Notes under the pieces: generated by a model | The model's input: the letters and a program-made list of their open reading frames with translations, nothing else | What the model was told of the DNA's origin: nothing | Databases searched by the model: none | Assembly: GCF_002910905.1 (NCBI RefSeq) | Contig: NZ_NEUE01000285.1 | Location: 1 to 43,478, forward strand | Direction: 5' to 3' | Source: Streptomyces sp. SM11 | GTDB taxonomy: Bacteria; Actinomycetota; Actinomycetes; Streptomycetales; Streptomycetaceae | DNA: 43,478 bases | Shown: in pieces, positions 1-7,385 of the stretch | Layout: every line of letters begins with the position of its first letter | Numbering within the stretch: position 1 is the first letter of the stretch | Made by a program: the position numbers and the translations under genes

Positions 1-18
1 CCTTGATCCACCGACGTG
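1..18 (+). repeat. Left terminal inverted repeat of the insertion sequence
   Basis: The sequence CCTTGATCCACCGACGTG pairs with the right end at 1661-1678, with one mismatch at base 15. It is the presumed transposase-binding end. Confidence 0.85.
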
Positions 19-47
19 ATGTCTGTGGATGACTCTTCCGGAAACGA

Positions 48-119
48 GGAAGTGCCTTGTGACCTGTGATGATGGGAGTTCTTCAGGCTTCCAGCACGCA
101 CGATCGGCAAGGCACTTCC
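48..119 (+). promoter_or_regulatory. Leader hairpin masking the transposase ribosome site
   Basis: GGAAGTGCCTTG at 48-59 is the exact reverse complement of CAAGGCACTTCC at 108-119. Any transcript entering from outside the element would form this 12-bp stem, and the AAGG ahead of the preferred ATG at 123 would be buried in its 3' arm. Several IS families use such hairpins to block transposase translation from read-through mRNA. The pairing is seen; the function is inferred. Confidence 0.5.
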
Positions 120-122
120 GAG

Positions 123-1514
123 ATGCAAGTTTCCCATACGCCGGCGGCGGTCTCCGCTGCGTTCGATGATCCGAATCTGGTCGCGCTGGCCGGGCTGGTT
201 CCGGTGATGCGGCTGGCCGAGCGGTGTGGTCTTTCGCGTCTGGTGGCCCAGAAGGTGAGGCTGACCGGGACAGCGAACGGCGCGGGGGCCGCGGCGGGTG
301 CCAAGGTCAGCAGCATCGTGGCCGGCATGGCGGCGGGGGCGGACAGTATCGACGACCTCCACGTGCTGCGGCACGGTGCGATGCCGGCCCTGTTCCGGGG
401 GATCCGCGCGCCGTCCACGCTGGGCACGTTCCTCCGCGCGTTCACCCACGGCCACGCACTCCAACTCCACGCCGTCCACCGCAGGTTCCTCGCCGGTCTG
501 GCCGCCCACACCCCCCTGCTGCCCGGCTCCGGCACGACGGCGTTCATCGACGTCGACTCCACCCACAAACGGGTCTACGGCCGGGCCAAGCAGGGCGCCG
601 AGTACGGCCGGTTCAAGGGCATCCGCACCATGCACCCCCTGCTCGCCACGATCTGCACCCCACAGTCGCGCCCGGTGATCGCCGCAGTACGGATGCGCCG
701 CGGCAAGGCAGCCGATTCCCGTGGAGCCCCGAAATTCGTCAGCGAGGCACTCGCCACCGCCGCCGAGGCGGGCTGCACCGGCACCCGGATCCTGCGAGCG
801 GACTCGCAGTTCTACAACGGCGGGGTGATCGCCGCCTGCCGCCGGGCCGGAGCCCGCTTTTCGATCACCTGCGGGATGAACCCCTCCATCAAACGGGCCG
901 TCCTGGGCATTCCCGACGGGGCATGGCAGCAGATCACCTACCCCACCGCGGTGCCCGACCCGGAGACCGGCGAACTCATCTCCAACGCCGAAGTCGCCGA
1001 GATACCCGCCTACACCGCGTTCACCGGCCGCAAGAAGAGCGAACGGGTCACCGCCCGGCTGATCGTGCGCCGGGTCCGTGACCTGGCCAAACCCGCCGTT
1101 GTGGGCGAACAGGGCGAGTTGTTTCCCGTCTGGCGCTACCACCCGTTCTTCACCGACCAGCCCGCCCCGACGCTCCAGGCCGAGCAGGAACACCGTCACC
1201 ACGCCGTCATCGAGCAGGTCATCGCCGACAGCAAAGCCGGGGCTCTGGCCCACCTTCCGTCCGGAAACTTCAACGCCAACGCCGCCTGGCTCACGCTGTG
1301 GGCGATGACCTACAACCTGCTGCGGGCCGCCGGCGCGCTGGCCTCCACGTTCCACGCCAGGGCCACCACCACCACGATCCGCACCCACCTCGTCCACGTT
1401 CCGGCCCGGATCGCCCGCTCAGCACGGCGCATCACCCTGCACCTGCCACGCAACTGGCCCTGGCAGCACGCCTGGACACACCTGCTCGACACCGCCCACG
1501 GGCCACCCGGCTGA
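123..1514 (+). CDS. IS1380-family DDE transposase
   Basis: This 463-residue protein should cut and join the ends of the surrounding element. The RNase H-like core is visible: a first acidic residue in FIDVDSTHKR (about D143), a second in ILRADSQFYNGG (D227), and a glutamate in HAVIEQVIADSKAG (E364) followed seven residues later by K371. That spacing is typical of IS4/IS1380-type transposases. I chose ATG 123 (MQVSHTPAAV) because it matches the usual start of these Streptomyces proteins and has AAGG nine bases upstream. An in-frame GTG at 66 would add 19 residues of unlikely sequence. No frameshift or internal stop is present. The ribosome site lies in the 3' arm of a hairpin. Confidence 0.9.
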   Translation: MQVSHTPAAVSAAFDDPNLVALAGLVPVMRLAERCGLSRLVAQKVRLTGTANGAGAAAGAKVSSIVAGMAAGADSIDDLHVLRHGAMPALFRGIRAPSTLGTFLRAFTHGHALQLHAVHRRFLAGLAAHTPLLPGSGTTAFIDVDSTHKRVYGRAKQGAEYGRFKGIRTMHPLLATICTPQSRPVIAAVRMRRGKAADSRGAPKFVSEALATAAEAGCTGTRILRADSQFYNGGVIAACRRAGARFSITCGMNPSIKRAVLGIPDGAWQQITYPTAVPDPETGELISNAEVAEIPAYTAFTGRKKSERVTARLIVRRVRDLAKPAVVGEQGELFPVWRYHPFFTDQPAPTLQAEQEHRHHAVIEQVIADSKAGALAHLPSGNFNANAAWLTLWAMTYNLLRAAGALASTFHARATTTTIRTHLVHVPARIARSARRITLHLPRNWPWQHAWTHLLDTAHGPPG

Positions 1515-1660
1515 CACGAACAGCCCCCGTCCACCCGCCCGCAAGGGCCCGACCGGAACCACACCGTGGAAAAGCTGGGCAAACCAGCGGATACAACCTG
1601 CCCATACCCAGCCACCGACCCGAACCGGCCCAGAAACCGATCAGAAGATCACACTCAAAC

Positions 1661-1678
1661 CACTTCGGTGGATCAAGG
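1661..1678 (-). repeat. Right terminal inverted repeat of the insertion sequence
   Basis: Read on the minus strand this is CCTTGATCCACCGAAGTG, matching the left end at 17 of 18 bases. It marks the junction with the galE upstream DNA. Confidence 0.85.
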
Positions 1679-1693
1679 CTTAGGCTGACGGTC

Positions 1694-2671
1694 ATGACAT
1701 GGCTGATCACAGGCGGGGCGGGATACATCGGGGCACACGTGGCGCGGGCCTTGGTGGCGGCGGGTGAGCGGGTGGTGGTTCTCGACGACCGCTCCAGCGG
1801 CATCGTGGACCGGCTGCCGGACACCGTCACGCTGGTGGAGGGCTCTGCCTCCGACCGGGAGCTGCTGGACCGGACACTGGCCGACCACGCGGTGAGCGGT
1901 GTGGTGCATCTCGCGGCGAAGAAGCAGGTCGGCGAGTCCGTGGAGAAGCCGCTGCTGTACTACCGGGAGAACATCACCGGGCTGGGCGTGCTGCTGGAGG
2001 CCGTGGTCGCGGCCGGGGTGCGGCGCTTCCTGTTCTCGTCCTCGGCCGCCGTCTACGGCGTACCGGACGTGGACCTCATCACGGAGGAGACGCCCTGCCT
2101 CCCGATCAACCCGTACGGCGAGACCAAGCTCGCCGGGGAGTGGCTGGTGCGGGCCACCGGGAACGCCCACGGGATCTCGACCGCCTGCCTGCGGTACTTC
2201 AACGTGGCGGGCGCCGCCGCGCCGGAGCTCGCGGACACCGGGGTCTTCAACATCGTGCCGATGATGTTCGAGCGGCTGACGCGCGGCGAGGCCCCGCGGA
2301 TCTTCGGCGACGACTACCCGACGCCGGACGGCACCTGCATCCGTGACTACATCCATGTCGCCGACCTGGCGGAGGCACATCTCGCCGTGGCACGGCGGCT
2401 GGACGAGGCGGGCGCCGGCGACCTGACGCTGAACGTCGGCCGGGGCGAGGGGGTCTCCGTACGGGAGATGGCCGAGGTGATCTGCGAGGTGACGGGCCAC
2501 GACCTGAAGCCGGTGGTCGAGCCGCGCCGGGCCGGTGACGGGCCGAGGGCGGTGGCCTCGGCCGCGCGGATCACCGAGGAGCTGGGCTGGACGGCGCGGC
2601 GGAGCGTGCGCGAGATGGTGGAGTCGGCCTGGGAGGGCTGGTGCCTGCGTCACCCCGAGGCCCGTTCGTGA
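1694..2671 (+). CDS. galE: UDP-glucose 4-epimerase
   Basis: This 325-residue short-chain dehydrogenase/reductase interconverts UDP-glucose and UDP-galactose in the cytoplasm, feeding the Leloir pathway and cell-surface sugars. The NAD-binding motif GGAGYIG is at residues 7-13. The catalytic SSSAAVYG segment and YGETK (the Tyr-x-x-x-Lys pair) follow, then RYFNVAGAA and the substrate loop RDYIHVADLAEAH. The frame is open back into the insertion sequence, but ATG 1694 (MTWLITGGAGYIG) is clearly the true start. Only a weak AGG lies nine bases upstream, and the insertion sequence ends 15 bases before the ATG. The native promoter has therefore been displaced, and expression may depend on read-through or an outward promoter from the element. 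A perfect hairpin terminator follows at 2705-2739. Confidence 0.93.
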   Translation: MTWLITGGAGYIGAHVARALVAAGERVVVLDDRSSGIVDRLPDTVTLVEGSASDRELLDRTLADHAVSGVVHLAAKKQVGESVEKPLLYYRENITGLGVLLEAVVAAGVRRFLFSSSAAVYGVPDVDLITEETPCLPINPYGETKLAGEWLVRATGNAHGISTACLRYFNVAGAAAPELADTGVFNIVPMMFERLTRGEAPRIFGDDYPTPDGTCIRDYIHVADLAEAHLAVARRLDEAGAGDLTLNVGRGEGVSVREMAEVICEVTGHDLKPVVEPRRAGDGPRAVASAARITEELGWTARRSVREMVESAWEGWCLRHPEARS

Positions 2672-2704
2672 TCGGTTGCGGGTGGCGTCGGTGATCGTGT
2701 CAGC

Positions 2705-2739
2705 GCCCTGACCTGCGGGACGTTTCCGCAGGTCAGGGC
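2705..2739 (+). terminator. Terminator after galE
   Basis: GCCCTGACCTGCGG (2705-2718) and CCGCAGGTCAGGGC (2726-2739) form a perfect 14-bp stem with a seven-base loop. No T-run follows, which is usual for Streptomyces terminators. Confidence 0.8.
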
Positions 2740-2851
2740 AGATGACAACGGTGTTCAGTGCCGTGTTGCCTCATACCCCCCACCCGTAGTTCACTGACCA
2801 CGTCGGGCGGTTTCGCACCGGCGCTGTCGCACGGACCTGGAGGAGTTTCGC

Positions 2852-3793
2852 ATGGGGGCTGGCCACGATCACGGGCATACACACGGCGGGCCGCCGCCGA
2901 CCGGCACGGCCGCCGCCGCGTACCGGGGCAGGCTCCGGGTCGCCCTGGGGATCACGCTGAGCGTGATGGTCATGGAGATCGTCGGCGGGGTGCTCTCCGA
3001 CTCGCTGGCCCTGATCGCGGACGCCGCCCACATGGCCACCGACGCCCTGGGGCTCGGGATGGCGCTACTCGCCATCCACTTCGCCAACCGTCCGGCCGGC
3101 CCGAACCGCACCTTCGGCTTCGCCCGTGCGGAGATCCTGGCGGCGCTCGCGAACTGTCTGCTGCTGCTGGGGGTCGGCGGCTATCTGGTCTTCGAGGCGG
3201 TCGAGCGGTTCATCACCCCGGCCGAGACGAAGGGCGGCCTCGCCATCGCGTTCGCCGCCGTCGGCCTGGTGGCCAACATCGTCTCTCTCTCGCTGCTGAC
3301 GCGGGGACAGCAGGAGAGCCTGAACGTGCGGGGCGCCTATCTGGAGGTGCTGGCCGACACCCTGGGCTCGCTCGCCGTGATCATCTCGGCGGGCGTCATC
3401 ATGGCGACCGGCTGGCAGCCCGCCGACCCGATCGCCTCCCTGGTGATCGGCCTGATGATCGTCCCCCGGACGGTGAAACTGCTGCGGGAGACCCTGAACG
3501 TACTCCTGGAGGCGGCGCCCAAGGGCGTGGACATGGCGGAGGTACGGGCCCACATCACGGCGCTGCCCGGGGTCCTGGACGTCCATGACCTGCACGCCTG
3601 GACGATCACCTCGGGGATGCCGGTGCTCTCGGCGCATGTGGTGGTGCGCCAGGAGATGCTCGACTCGATAGGGCACGAGAAGGTGCTGCACGAGCTGCAG
3701 GGCTGCCTCGGGGACCACTTCGACGTGGAGCACTGCACCTTCCAGCTGGAGCCGAGCGGTCACGCGGAGCACGAGGCGCGACTCTGCCACTGA
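2852..3793 (+). CDS. Cation diffusion facilitator family metal exporter
   Basis: This 313-residue inner-membrane antiporter should export Zn(II) or a similar divalent cation in exchange for protons (CzcD/ZitB type). The N-terminus is histidine-rich (GHDHGHTHGG), then six hydrophobic segments, then a cytoplasmic ferredoxin-like domain from about residue 215. The transport site is visible: D57 with H60-x-x-x-D64 (DAAHMATDAL) in helix II, and E165-x-x-x-D169 (LEVLADTLGS) in helix V. The helix V position is glutamate where ZitB-like proteins have histidine, so the metal cannot be assigned confidently. The start at 2852 is supported by GGAGG about nine bases upstream. It appears to be transcribed alone, with no adjacent metal regulator. 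Confidence 0.9.
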   Translation: MGAGHDHGHTHGGPPPTGTAAAAYRGRLRVALGITLSVMVMEIVGGVLSDSLALIADAAHMATDALGLGMALLAIHFANRPAGPNRTFGFARAEILAALANCLLLLGVGGYLVFEAVERFITPAETKGGLAIAFAAVGLVANIVSLSLLTRGQQESLNVRGAYLEVLADTLGSLAVIISAGVIMATGWQPADPIASLVIGLMIVPRTVKLLRETLNVLLEAAPKGVDMAEVRAHITALPGVLDVHDLHAWTITSGMPVLSAHVVVRQEMLDSIGHEKVLHELQGCLGDHFDVEHCTFQLEPSGHAEHEARLCH

Positions 3794-3851
3794 GAGCCGC
3801 CGAGTCGCGCGCCCCTGAGCGCCGCCGAGGCGGTGCTATGGTGGTTTCGCT

Positions 3852-3867
3852 GAGACGTTCGAGTCTC
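3852..3867 (+). promoter_or_regulatory. Small hairpin at the start of the leader region
   Basis: GAGAC (3852-3856) and GTCTC (3863-3867) enclose the six-base loop GTTCGA. A TATGGT sequence at 3837-3842 could be the -10 box of the downstream transcription unit, which would place this hairpin near the 5' end of the leader RNA. It could instead be an operator. Confidence 0.3.
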
Positions 3868-3922
3868 GTGGTGGAGCGGAACCCGGTGTCACCGGGACCC
3901 CTTTCGAGAGGAGCTGAGGTTG

Positions 3923-3991
3923 ATGACGTTCGCGACGACGCCTTCCCGGCGCAGCAATCGGTCCTCCCTCATCTCCCGGGTTTCCGGCTAG
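3923..3991 (+). CDS. 22-codon leader peptide upstream of the methyltransferase gene
   Basis: A short frame starts at ATG 3923 and stops at TAG 3989-3991. A strong purine-rich ribosome site (GAGAGGAGCTGAGG) lies just upstream. The peptide begins MTFATTPSRR and ends SSLISRVSG; five of its 22 residues are serine and four arginine. It lies 51 bases before the TTG start of the next gene. A GC stem (CTCCG 4001-4005 with CGGAG 4014-4018) and CCC-containing runs able to pair with the ribosome site of that gene lie between them. The layout resembles leader-peptide attenuators, but translation is unproven and I do not recognise the peptide family. Confidence 0.5.
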   Translation: MTFATTPSRRSNRSSLISRVSG

Positions 3992-3993
3992 GT

Positions 3994-4034
3994 CCCTTTT
4001 CTCCGGATCAGGTCGGAGCCCTCACACCCAAGGG
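3994..4034 (+). promoter_or_regulatory. Candidate translational attenuator
   Basis: The AAGGG (4030-4034) serving the TTG at 4043 can pair with CCCTT at 3994-3998, just after the leader-peptide stop, or its AGGG with CCCT at 4019-4022. A stem CTCCG/CGGAG (4001-4018) lies between the two options. A ribosome pausing at the end of the leader frame would cover the upstream partner and change the pairing. Pairings are read from the sequence; regulation is inferred. Confidence 0.35.
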
Positions 4035-4042
4035 TTCCCACG

Positions 4043-5311
4043 TTGACCGACCACACTGACGACGCCTCGCGCACCGAGGCGTTCTTCACCCTGCACCACC
4101 GCCTTCCCCGGCAGAGCCCCGGCTCCGACGCGACCACGCGCCGGCTGCTCGCTCTCGCCGGTCCACTGCCCGACCGTCCGCGCGTCCTCGACCTGGGCTG
4201 CGGTCCGGGCCGGGCCGCTCTCCTGCTCGCCGCCGAGGCGGGCGCCGAGGTGACCGCGGTCGACCTGCACCAGCCGTTCCTGGACGAGCTGCGCGAGGCG
4301 GCCGGGGCCCGTGGCCTCGACGACCGCGTCCGTACCGTCCGGGCCGACATGGGCGACCTCACCGGCCCCGCGTTCCCCGAAGGGTCCTTCGACCTGATCT
4401 GGGCCGAGGGGTCGGCGTACTGCATCGGGTTCGACACCGCCGTCCGCGACTGGCAGCGGCTGCTGGCCCCGGGCGGCGTGATGATGATCTCCGAGTGCGT
4501 CTGGACCACGGACGCGCCGTCGGCCGGGGCGCGCGGCTTCTGGGACCGCAACGGTCCCCTGCGCACTCTGCCGGAGACCACCGCGGCGGCCGTCGCCGCG
4601 GGCTGCACGGTCGGCGCCGTGCTGGTCCAGCCCGAAAGCGACTGGGACGAGTACTACGTACCGCTCGCCGAACGGGTCGGGAGCACCGCCCCGGGCGCTC
4701 CAGCTATGGAGTGGGCGCTCGCGGCCACCCGCGAGGAGCTGGCCGGACGGCGGGAGCACGGCACGGAGTACGGCTACGCCGGGTATGTGCTGCGCCCGGC
4801 CGATCCGCGGTGGACCACCCGTCCGGAGACACCGGCGGACCGTACGGCTGTGCATGCGGTCAACGCGGCCGCGTTCCCGACCCGGGACGAGGCTGACCTC
4901 GTGGACGCCCTGCGGGCCGACGCCGAGGCCTGGCTGCCGGAGCTCAGCCACGTCGCCGAGGCGCCGGACGGGTCGCTCGCTGCGTACGCGCTGCTGACCC
5001 GCTGCCGGGTCGGCGATGCCCCGGCTCTCGCGCTGGCCCCGGTGGCCACCACTCCCGCGTACCAGCGGCAGGGTGCGGGGCGGGCCGTGGTGCGGGCGGT
5101 GCTGGACGCCGCCCGGGTGCGTGGTGAGGCGCTGGTGCTGGTGCTCGGTCATCCCGAGTACTACCCGCGCTTCGGTTTCCTGCCGGCCTCACGCTACGGA
5201 ATCCGGCCAGGTTTCGAGGTGCCGGACGAGGCGATGATGGCCCTGGTACTGGACGATTCCGTCCCGGTTCCGGCGGGCATGATCCGCTATCCGGCGGCCT
5301 TCGGGGTCTGA
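4043..5311 (+). CDS. Bifunctional class I SAM-dependent methyltransferase / GNAT N-acetyltransferase
   Basis: This is a 422-residue fusion. Residues about 1-250 form a Rossmann-fold methyltransferase with the SAM-binding motif RVLDLGCGPGRAA (47-59), an acidic ribose-binding residue after VTAVDLHQ, and FDLIWAEGSAYC as motif IV. Residues about 254-422 form a YhbS-like GNAT domain with the acetyl-CoA loop YQRQGAGRAV and the HPEYYPRFGF segment. The substrate is unknown; a fused methyl- and acetyltransferase suggests small-molecule or peptide modification or detoxification. The TTG start at 4043 is preferred because AAGGG sits about eight bases upstream and the MTDHTDDASR start leaves no unexplained extension. 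A leader ORF and possible ribosome-site-masking hairpin precede it. Confidence 0.85.
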   Translation: MTDHTDDASRTEAFFTLHHRLPRQSPGSDATTRRLLALAGPLPDRPRVLDLGCGPGRAALLLAAEAGAEVTAVDLHQPFLDELREAAGARGLDDRVRTVRADMGDLTGPAFPEGSFDLIWAEGSAYCIGFDTAVRDWQRLLAPGGVMMISECVWTTDAPSAGARGFWDRNGPLRTLPETTAAAVAAGCTVGAVLVQPESDWDEYYVPLAERVGSTAPGAPAMEWALAATREELAGRREHGTEYGYAGYVLRPADPRWTTRPETPADRTAVHAVNAAAFPTRDEADLVDALRADAEAWLPELSHVAEAPDGSLAAYALLTRCRVGDAPALALAPVATTPAYQRQGAGRAVVRAVLDAARVRGEALVLVLGHPEYYPRFGFLPASRYGIRPGFEVPDEAMMALVLDDSVPVPAGMIRYPAAFGV

Positions 5312-5458
5312 CGGCCCGTCCGTCCCGCCGCGCTCGGGGGCCGCGGCGGGGCGGACATGCCCGGACCCGAAGTGCGGACAAGCGGCTTTTGTACGGCAGA
5401 CTTGACCGGACTCCAGGTGCCCGGCGCACGAGGCCGGGGACCAAAGCGAAGGATGGGT

Positions 5459-6052
5459 ATGCCGACCACACCAGCCACCGCGACGCACAGCTCGTCGAAC
5501 GGCACCGCAGAAGCGATCATGCTCGAACTGGTCGACGAGAACGGCACCACCATCGGCACCGCGGAGAAGCTGGCGGCCCACCAGGCCCCCGGGCAGCTGC
5601 ACCGCGCGTTCTCCGTGTTCCTCTTCGACGAGCAGGGCCGGCTCCTGCTCCAGCGCCGGGCGCTCGGCAAGTACCACTCTCCCGGCGTCTGGTCGAACAC
5701 CTGCTGCGGACACCCGTATCCCGGCGAGGCCCCGTTCGCGGCCGCCGCCCGGCGTACGCACGAGGAGCTGGGGCTCTCGCCGTCGCTGCTGGCCGAGGCG
5801 GGCACGGTCCGCTACAACCACCCGGACCCCGCGTCGGGTCTGGTGGAGCAGGAGTTCAACCACCTGTTCGTGGGAATGGCGCAGGAGGCGCTGAAGCCGG
5901 ACCCCGAGGAGGTCGGGGAGACGGCCTTCGTGACGGCGGCGGAGCTGGCGGAGCGGCACGCGCGGGCACCGTTCTCGGCATGGTTCATGACGGTGCTGGA
6001 CGCGGCACGGCCGGCGATCCGCGAGCTGACGGGGCCCTCGGCGGGCTGGTGA
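5459..6052 (+). CDS. idi: Isopentenyl-diphosphate delta-isomerase, type I
   Basis: This 197-residue Nudix-fold enzyme isomerises isopentenyl diphosphate to dimethylallyl diphosphate. It is cytoplasmic and needs divalent metal. Matches to the type I active site are H41 and H48 (HQAPGQLHRAF), the catalytic cysteine and metal histidine in NTCCGHPYPGE (about C83 and H85), the Nudix-like RRTHEELG, and the paired glutamates E130 and E132 (LVEQEFNHLF). ATG 5459 is chosen because GAAGGA lies at ideal spacing; ATG 5453 two codons upstream is also possible. No isoprenoid gene is next to it, and the prenyl synthase of this window is 32 kb away. It converges with the gene at 6080, with 27 bases between them. 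Confidence 0.95.
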   Translation: MPTTPATATHSSSNGTAEAIMLELVDENGTTIGTAEKLAAHQAPGQLHRAFSVFLFDEQGRLLLQRRALGKYHSPGVWSNTCCGHPYPGEAPFAAAARRTHEELGLSPSLLAEAGTVRYNHPDPASGLVEQEFNHLFVGMAQEALKPDPEEVGETAFVTAAELAERHARAPFSAWFMTVLDAARPAIRELTGPSAGW

Positions 6053-6079
6053 CCCTCCGCCCGGTCGCGTACGGGGCGG

Positions 6080-6535
6080 TCAGAGCTGCGTCTTCAACGG
6101 CAGCGCCGCCCAGATGATCTTCCCGCCGCTCGCGGTGTGCTCGACGTCGCAGGTGCCGCCCGCCTCCGCGGTGATGACCTTGACCAGCAGCAGCCCCCGG
6201 CCGCCGGTCTGCGCGTAGTCCGTCTCCAGGGCGGTGGGGCGGTAGGGGTGGTTGTCCTCGACCGAGACTCTGACCCAGTCGGCGCCGATGGCCACCTCGA
6301 CGGCCAGCTCGGGCGAGAGGAGCGCCGCGTGCTTGACGGCGTTGGTGACCAGTTCCGAGACGATCAGCAGGAGCCCCTGGAGGGTGTCGTCCTCGATCGG
6401 CACTCCCTGCCGGCCGAGGAGATCGCGTACGGCGTGCCGGGCGCTGGGCACGGACGCGTCCACCGCGGGGGCGGTGAAGCGCCACACTCCCTCGTACGAC
6501 ACGGGGTCGGCGGGGGCACTCCCGAGGCTCTCCAT
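6080..6535 (-). CDS. RsbW-like ATP-binding protein (HATPase_c_2)
   Basis: This 151-residue single-domain protein has the GHKL/Bergerat ATPase fold of anti-sigma factor kinases (RsbW/SpoIIAB type), very numerous in Streptomyces. The N box is SELVTNAVKHA (N65), the G1 box SVEDNHP (D94), and the G2 box TGGRGLLLV (111-118). It would bind ATP and probably phosphorylate or sequester a partner such as an anti-sigma-factor antagonist. No STAS-domain or sigma-factor gene lies nearby, so its partner is encoded elsewhere. It is transcribed alone, and its 146-base upstream gap (6536-6681) contains no recognised element. Confidence 0.85.
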   Translation of the reverse strand: MESLGSAPADPVSYEGVWRFTAPAVDASVPSARHAVRDLLGRQGVPIEDDTLQGLLLIVSELVTNAVKHAALLSPELAVEVAIGADWVRVSVEDNHPYRPTALETDYAQTGGRGLLLVKVITAEAGGTCDVEHTASGGKIIWAALPLKTQL

Positions 6536-6681
6536 CGTCCGGCACCAGCTCTCACTCGCACTGCACTGACCGTCGAGTAAAGAGTGTTGGGAATGGCTTG
6601 GTCAGGACCGTGCCACTGATCGGAAGTAGCCAGGTATCGGCGCTATTCGACCAAACACGCACATCTTTGCCAGCCCGGGGA

Positions 6682-7305
6682 CTACTTCTGTTCTTCTTCT
6701 GGTGACGTGATCGGCTCGTCCGGGGTCGGGGCAGTTTCATCGAGCCGCTCCGAGACCATGCTGACGATGCGCCGGCCGCCGACGCCGATGGCGATCAGGC
6801 CGAGCCCGTCGAACAACAGGGCCAGCGAGAAGAAGCAGCCCAGAACATACAGACTGCTGTGCGGCCAGTCGAACAGCACCAGCAGCCCCAGCAGCAGGCC
6901 GAAGGCTCCCTGGAACAGCGTCCAGCCCATCTGTGGGCCGCGCACCACGACACTGCCGACCAGCCGGAAGACCCCACCGGTCAGGAAGAGCAGGGCGGCG
7001 AACATGGTCAGCGCCTCGGCCGTGCCCTCGGGGTGCTTGATGACGACGACGCCCGCGGCGAGGTTGAGGGCCGCGACCACGACGCCCAGCCAGAAGTAGT
7101 TCGTGCCGCGCGACTCGATCGCGTGCAGCAGCCCGACCAGACCACCGACGAGCAGCAGCCAGCCGAAGAGCAGCATCGAGGTGAGAGTGGCGACGCCGGT
7201 GTGGACGAGGCCGATGACGCCCGCGATCACCAGCAGCGTGCCGAGCAGCGCGAGCCAGCCGAAACTCCGGCTCAGCTTCCGGCCCTCGGCGGTGGGTTCG
7301 TTCAT
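6682..7305 (-). CDS. HdeD/DUF308-family membrane protein
   Basis: This 207-residue integral membrane protein has six predicted hydrophobic helices (from about residue 14 to 180). Short polar loops such as HAIESRGTNYF and VVRGPQMGWTL recur in a two-fold pattern, as in the DUF308/HdeD family. Enterobacterial HdeD is linked to acid resistance; the actinobacterial relatives have no established role. The C-terminus is acidic and probably cytoplasmic (ETAPTPDEPITSPEEEQK). It is divergent from the enoyl-CoA hydratase at 7386, with 80 bases for both promoters. Confidence 0.8.
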   Translation of the reverse strand: MNEPTAEGRKLSRSFGWLALLGTLLVIAGVIGLVHTGVATLTSMLLFGWLLLVGGLVGLLHAIESRGTNYFWLGVVVAALNLAAGVVVIKHPEGTAEALTMFAALLFLTGGVFRLVGSVVVRGPQMGWTLFQGAFGLLLGLLVLFDWPHSSLYVLGCFFSLALLFDGLGLIAIGVGGRRIVSMVSERLDETAPTPDEPITSPEEEQK

Positions 7306-7385
7306 CGACAGCTCCTTACGGTGCGTGCCCGCTTCGCGACCCCTTCTTGATCATAGGTTCGAACCTCCCGGATAGCATCCGGCCC

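Larger units (their letters stand above)
1..1678 (+). mobile_element. IS1380-family insertion sequence, complete
   Basis: A complete element bounded by 18-bp terminal inverted repeats (1-18 and 1661-1678) that match at 17 of 18 positions and share the outermost 14 bases CCTTGATCCACCGA. It holds one transposase gene, and the length near 1.68 kb fits the IS1380 family. The left end coincides with the window edge, so the target duplication cannot be read. Bases 1515-1660, after the transposase, hold nothing I can recognise. The right end lies 15 bases before the galE start. The reading frame is intact, so the element could still be mobile. Confidence 0.9.

Noticed and set aside
3850..3870. tRNA-like GTTCGAGTC sequence
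   Set aside because: Only the loop resembles a tRNA T-arm. No D-arm, anticodon arm or acceptor stem can be built around it.
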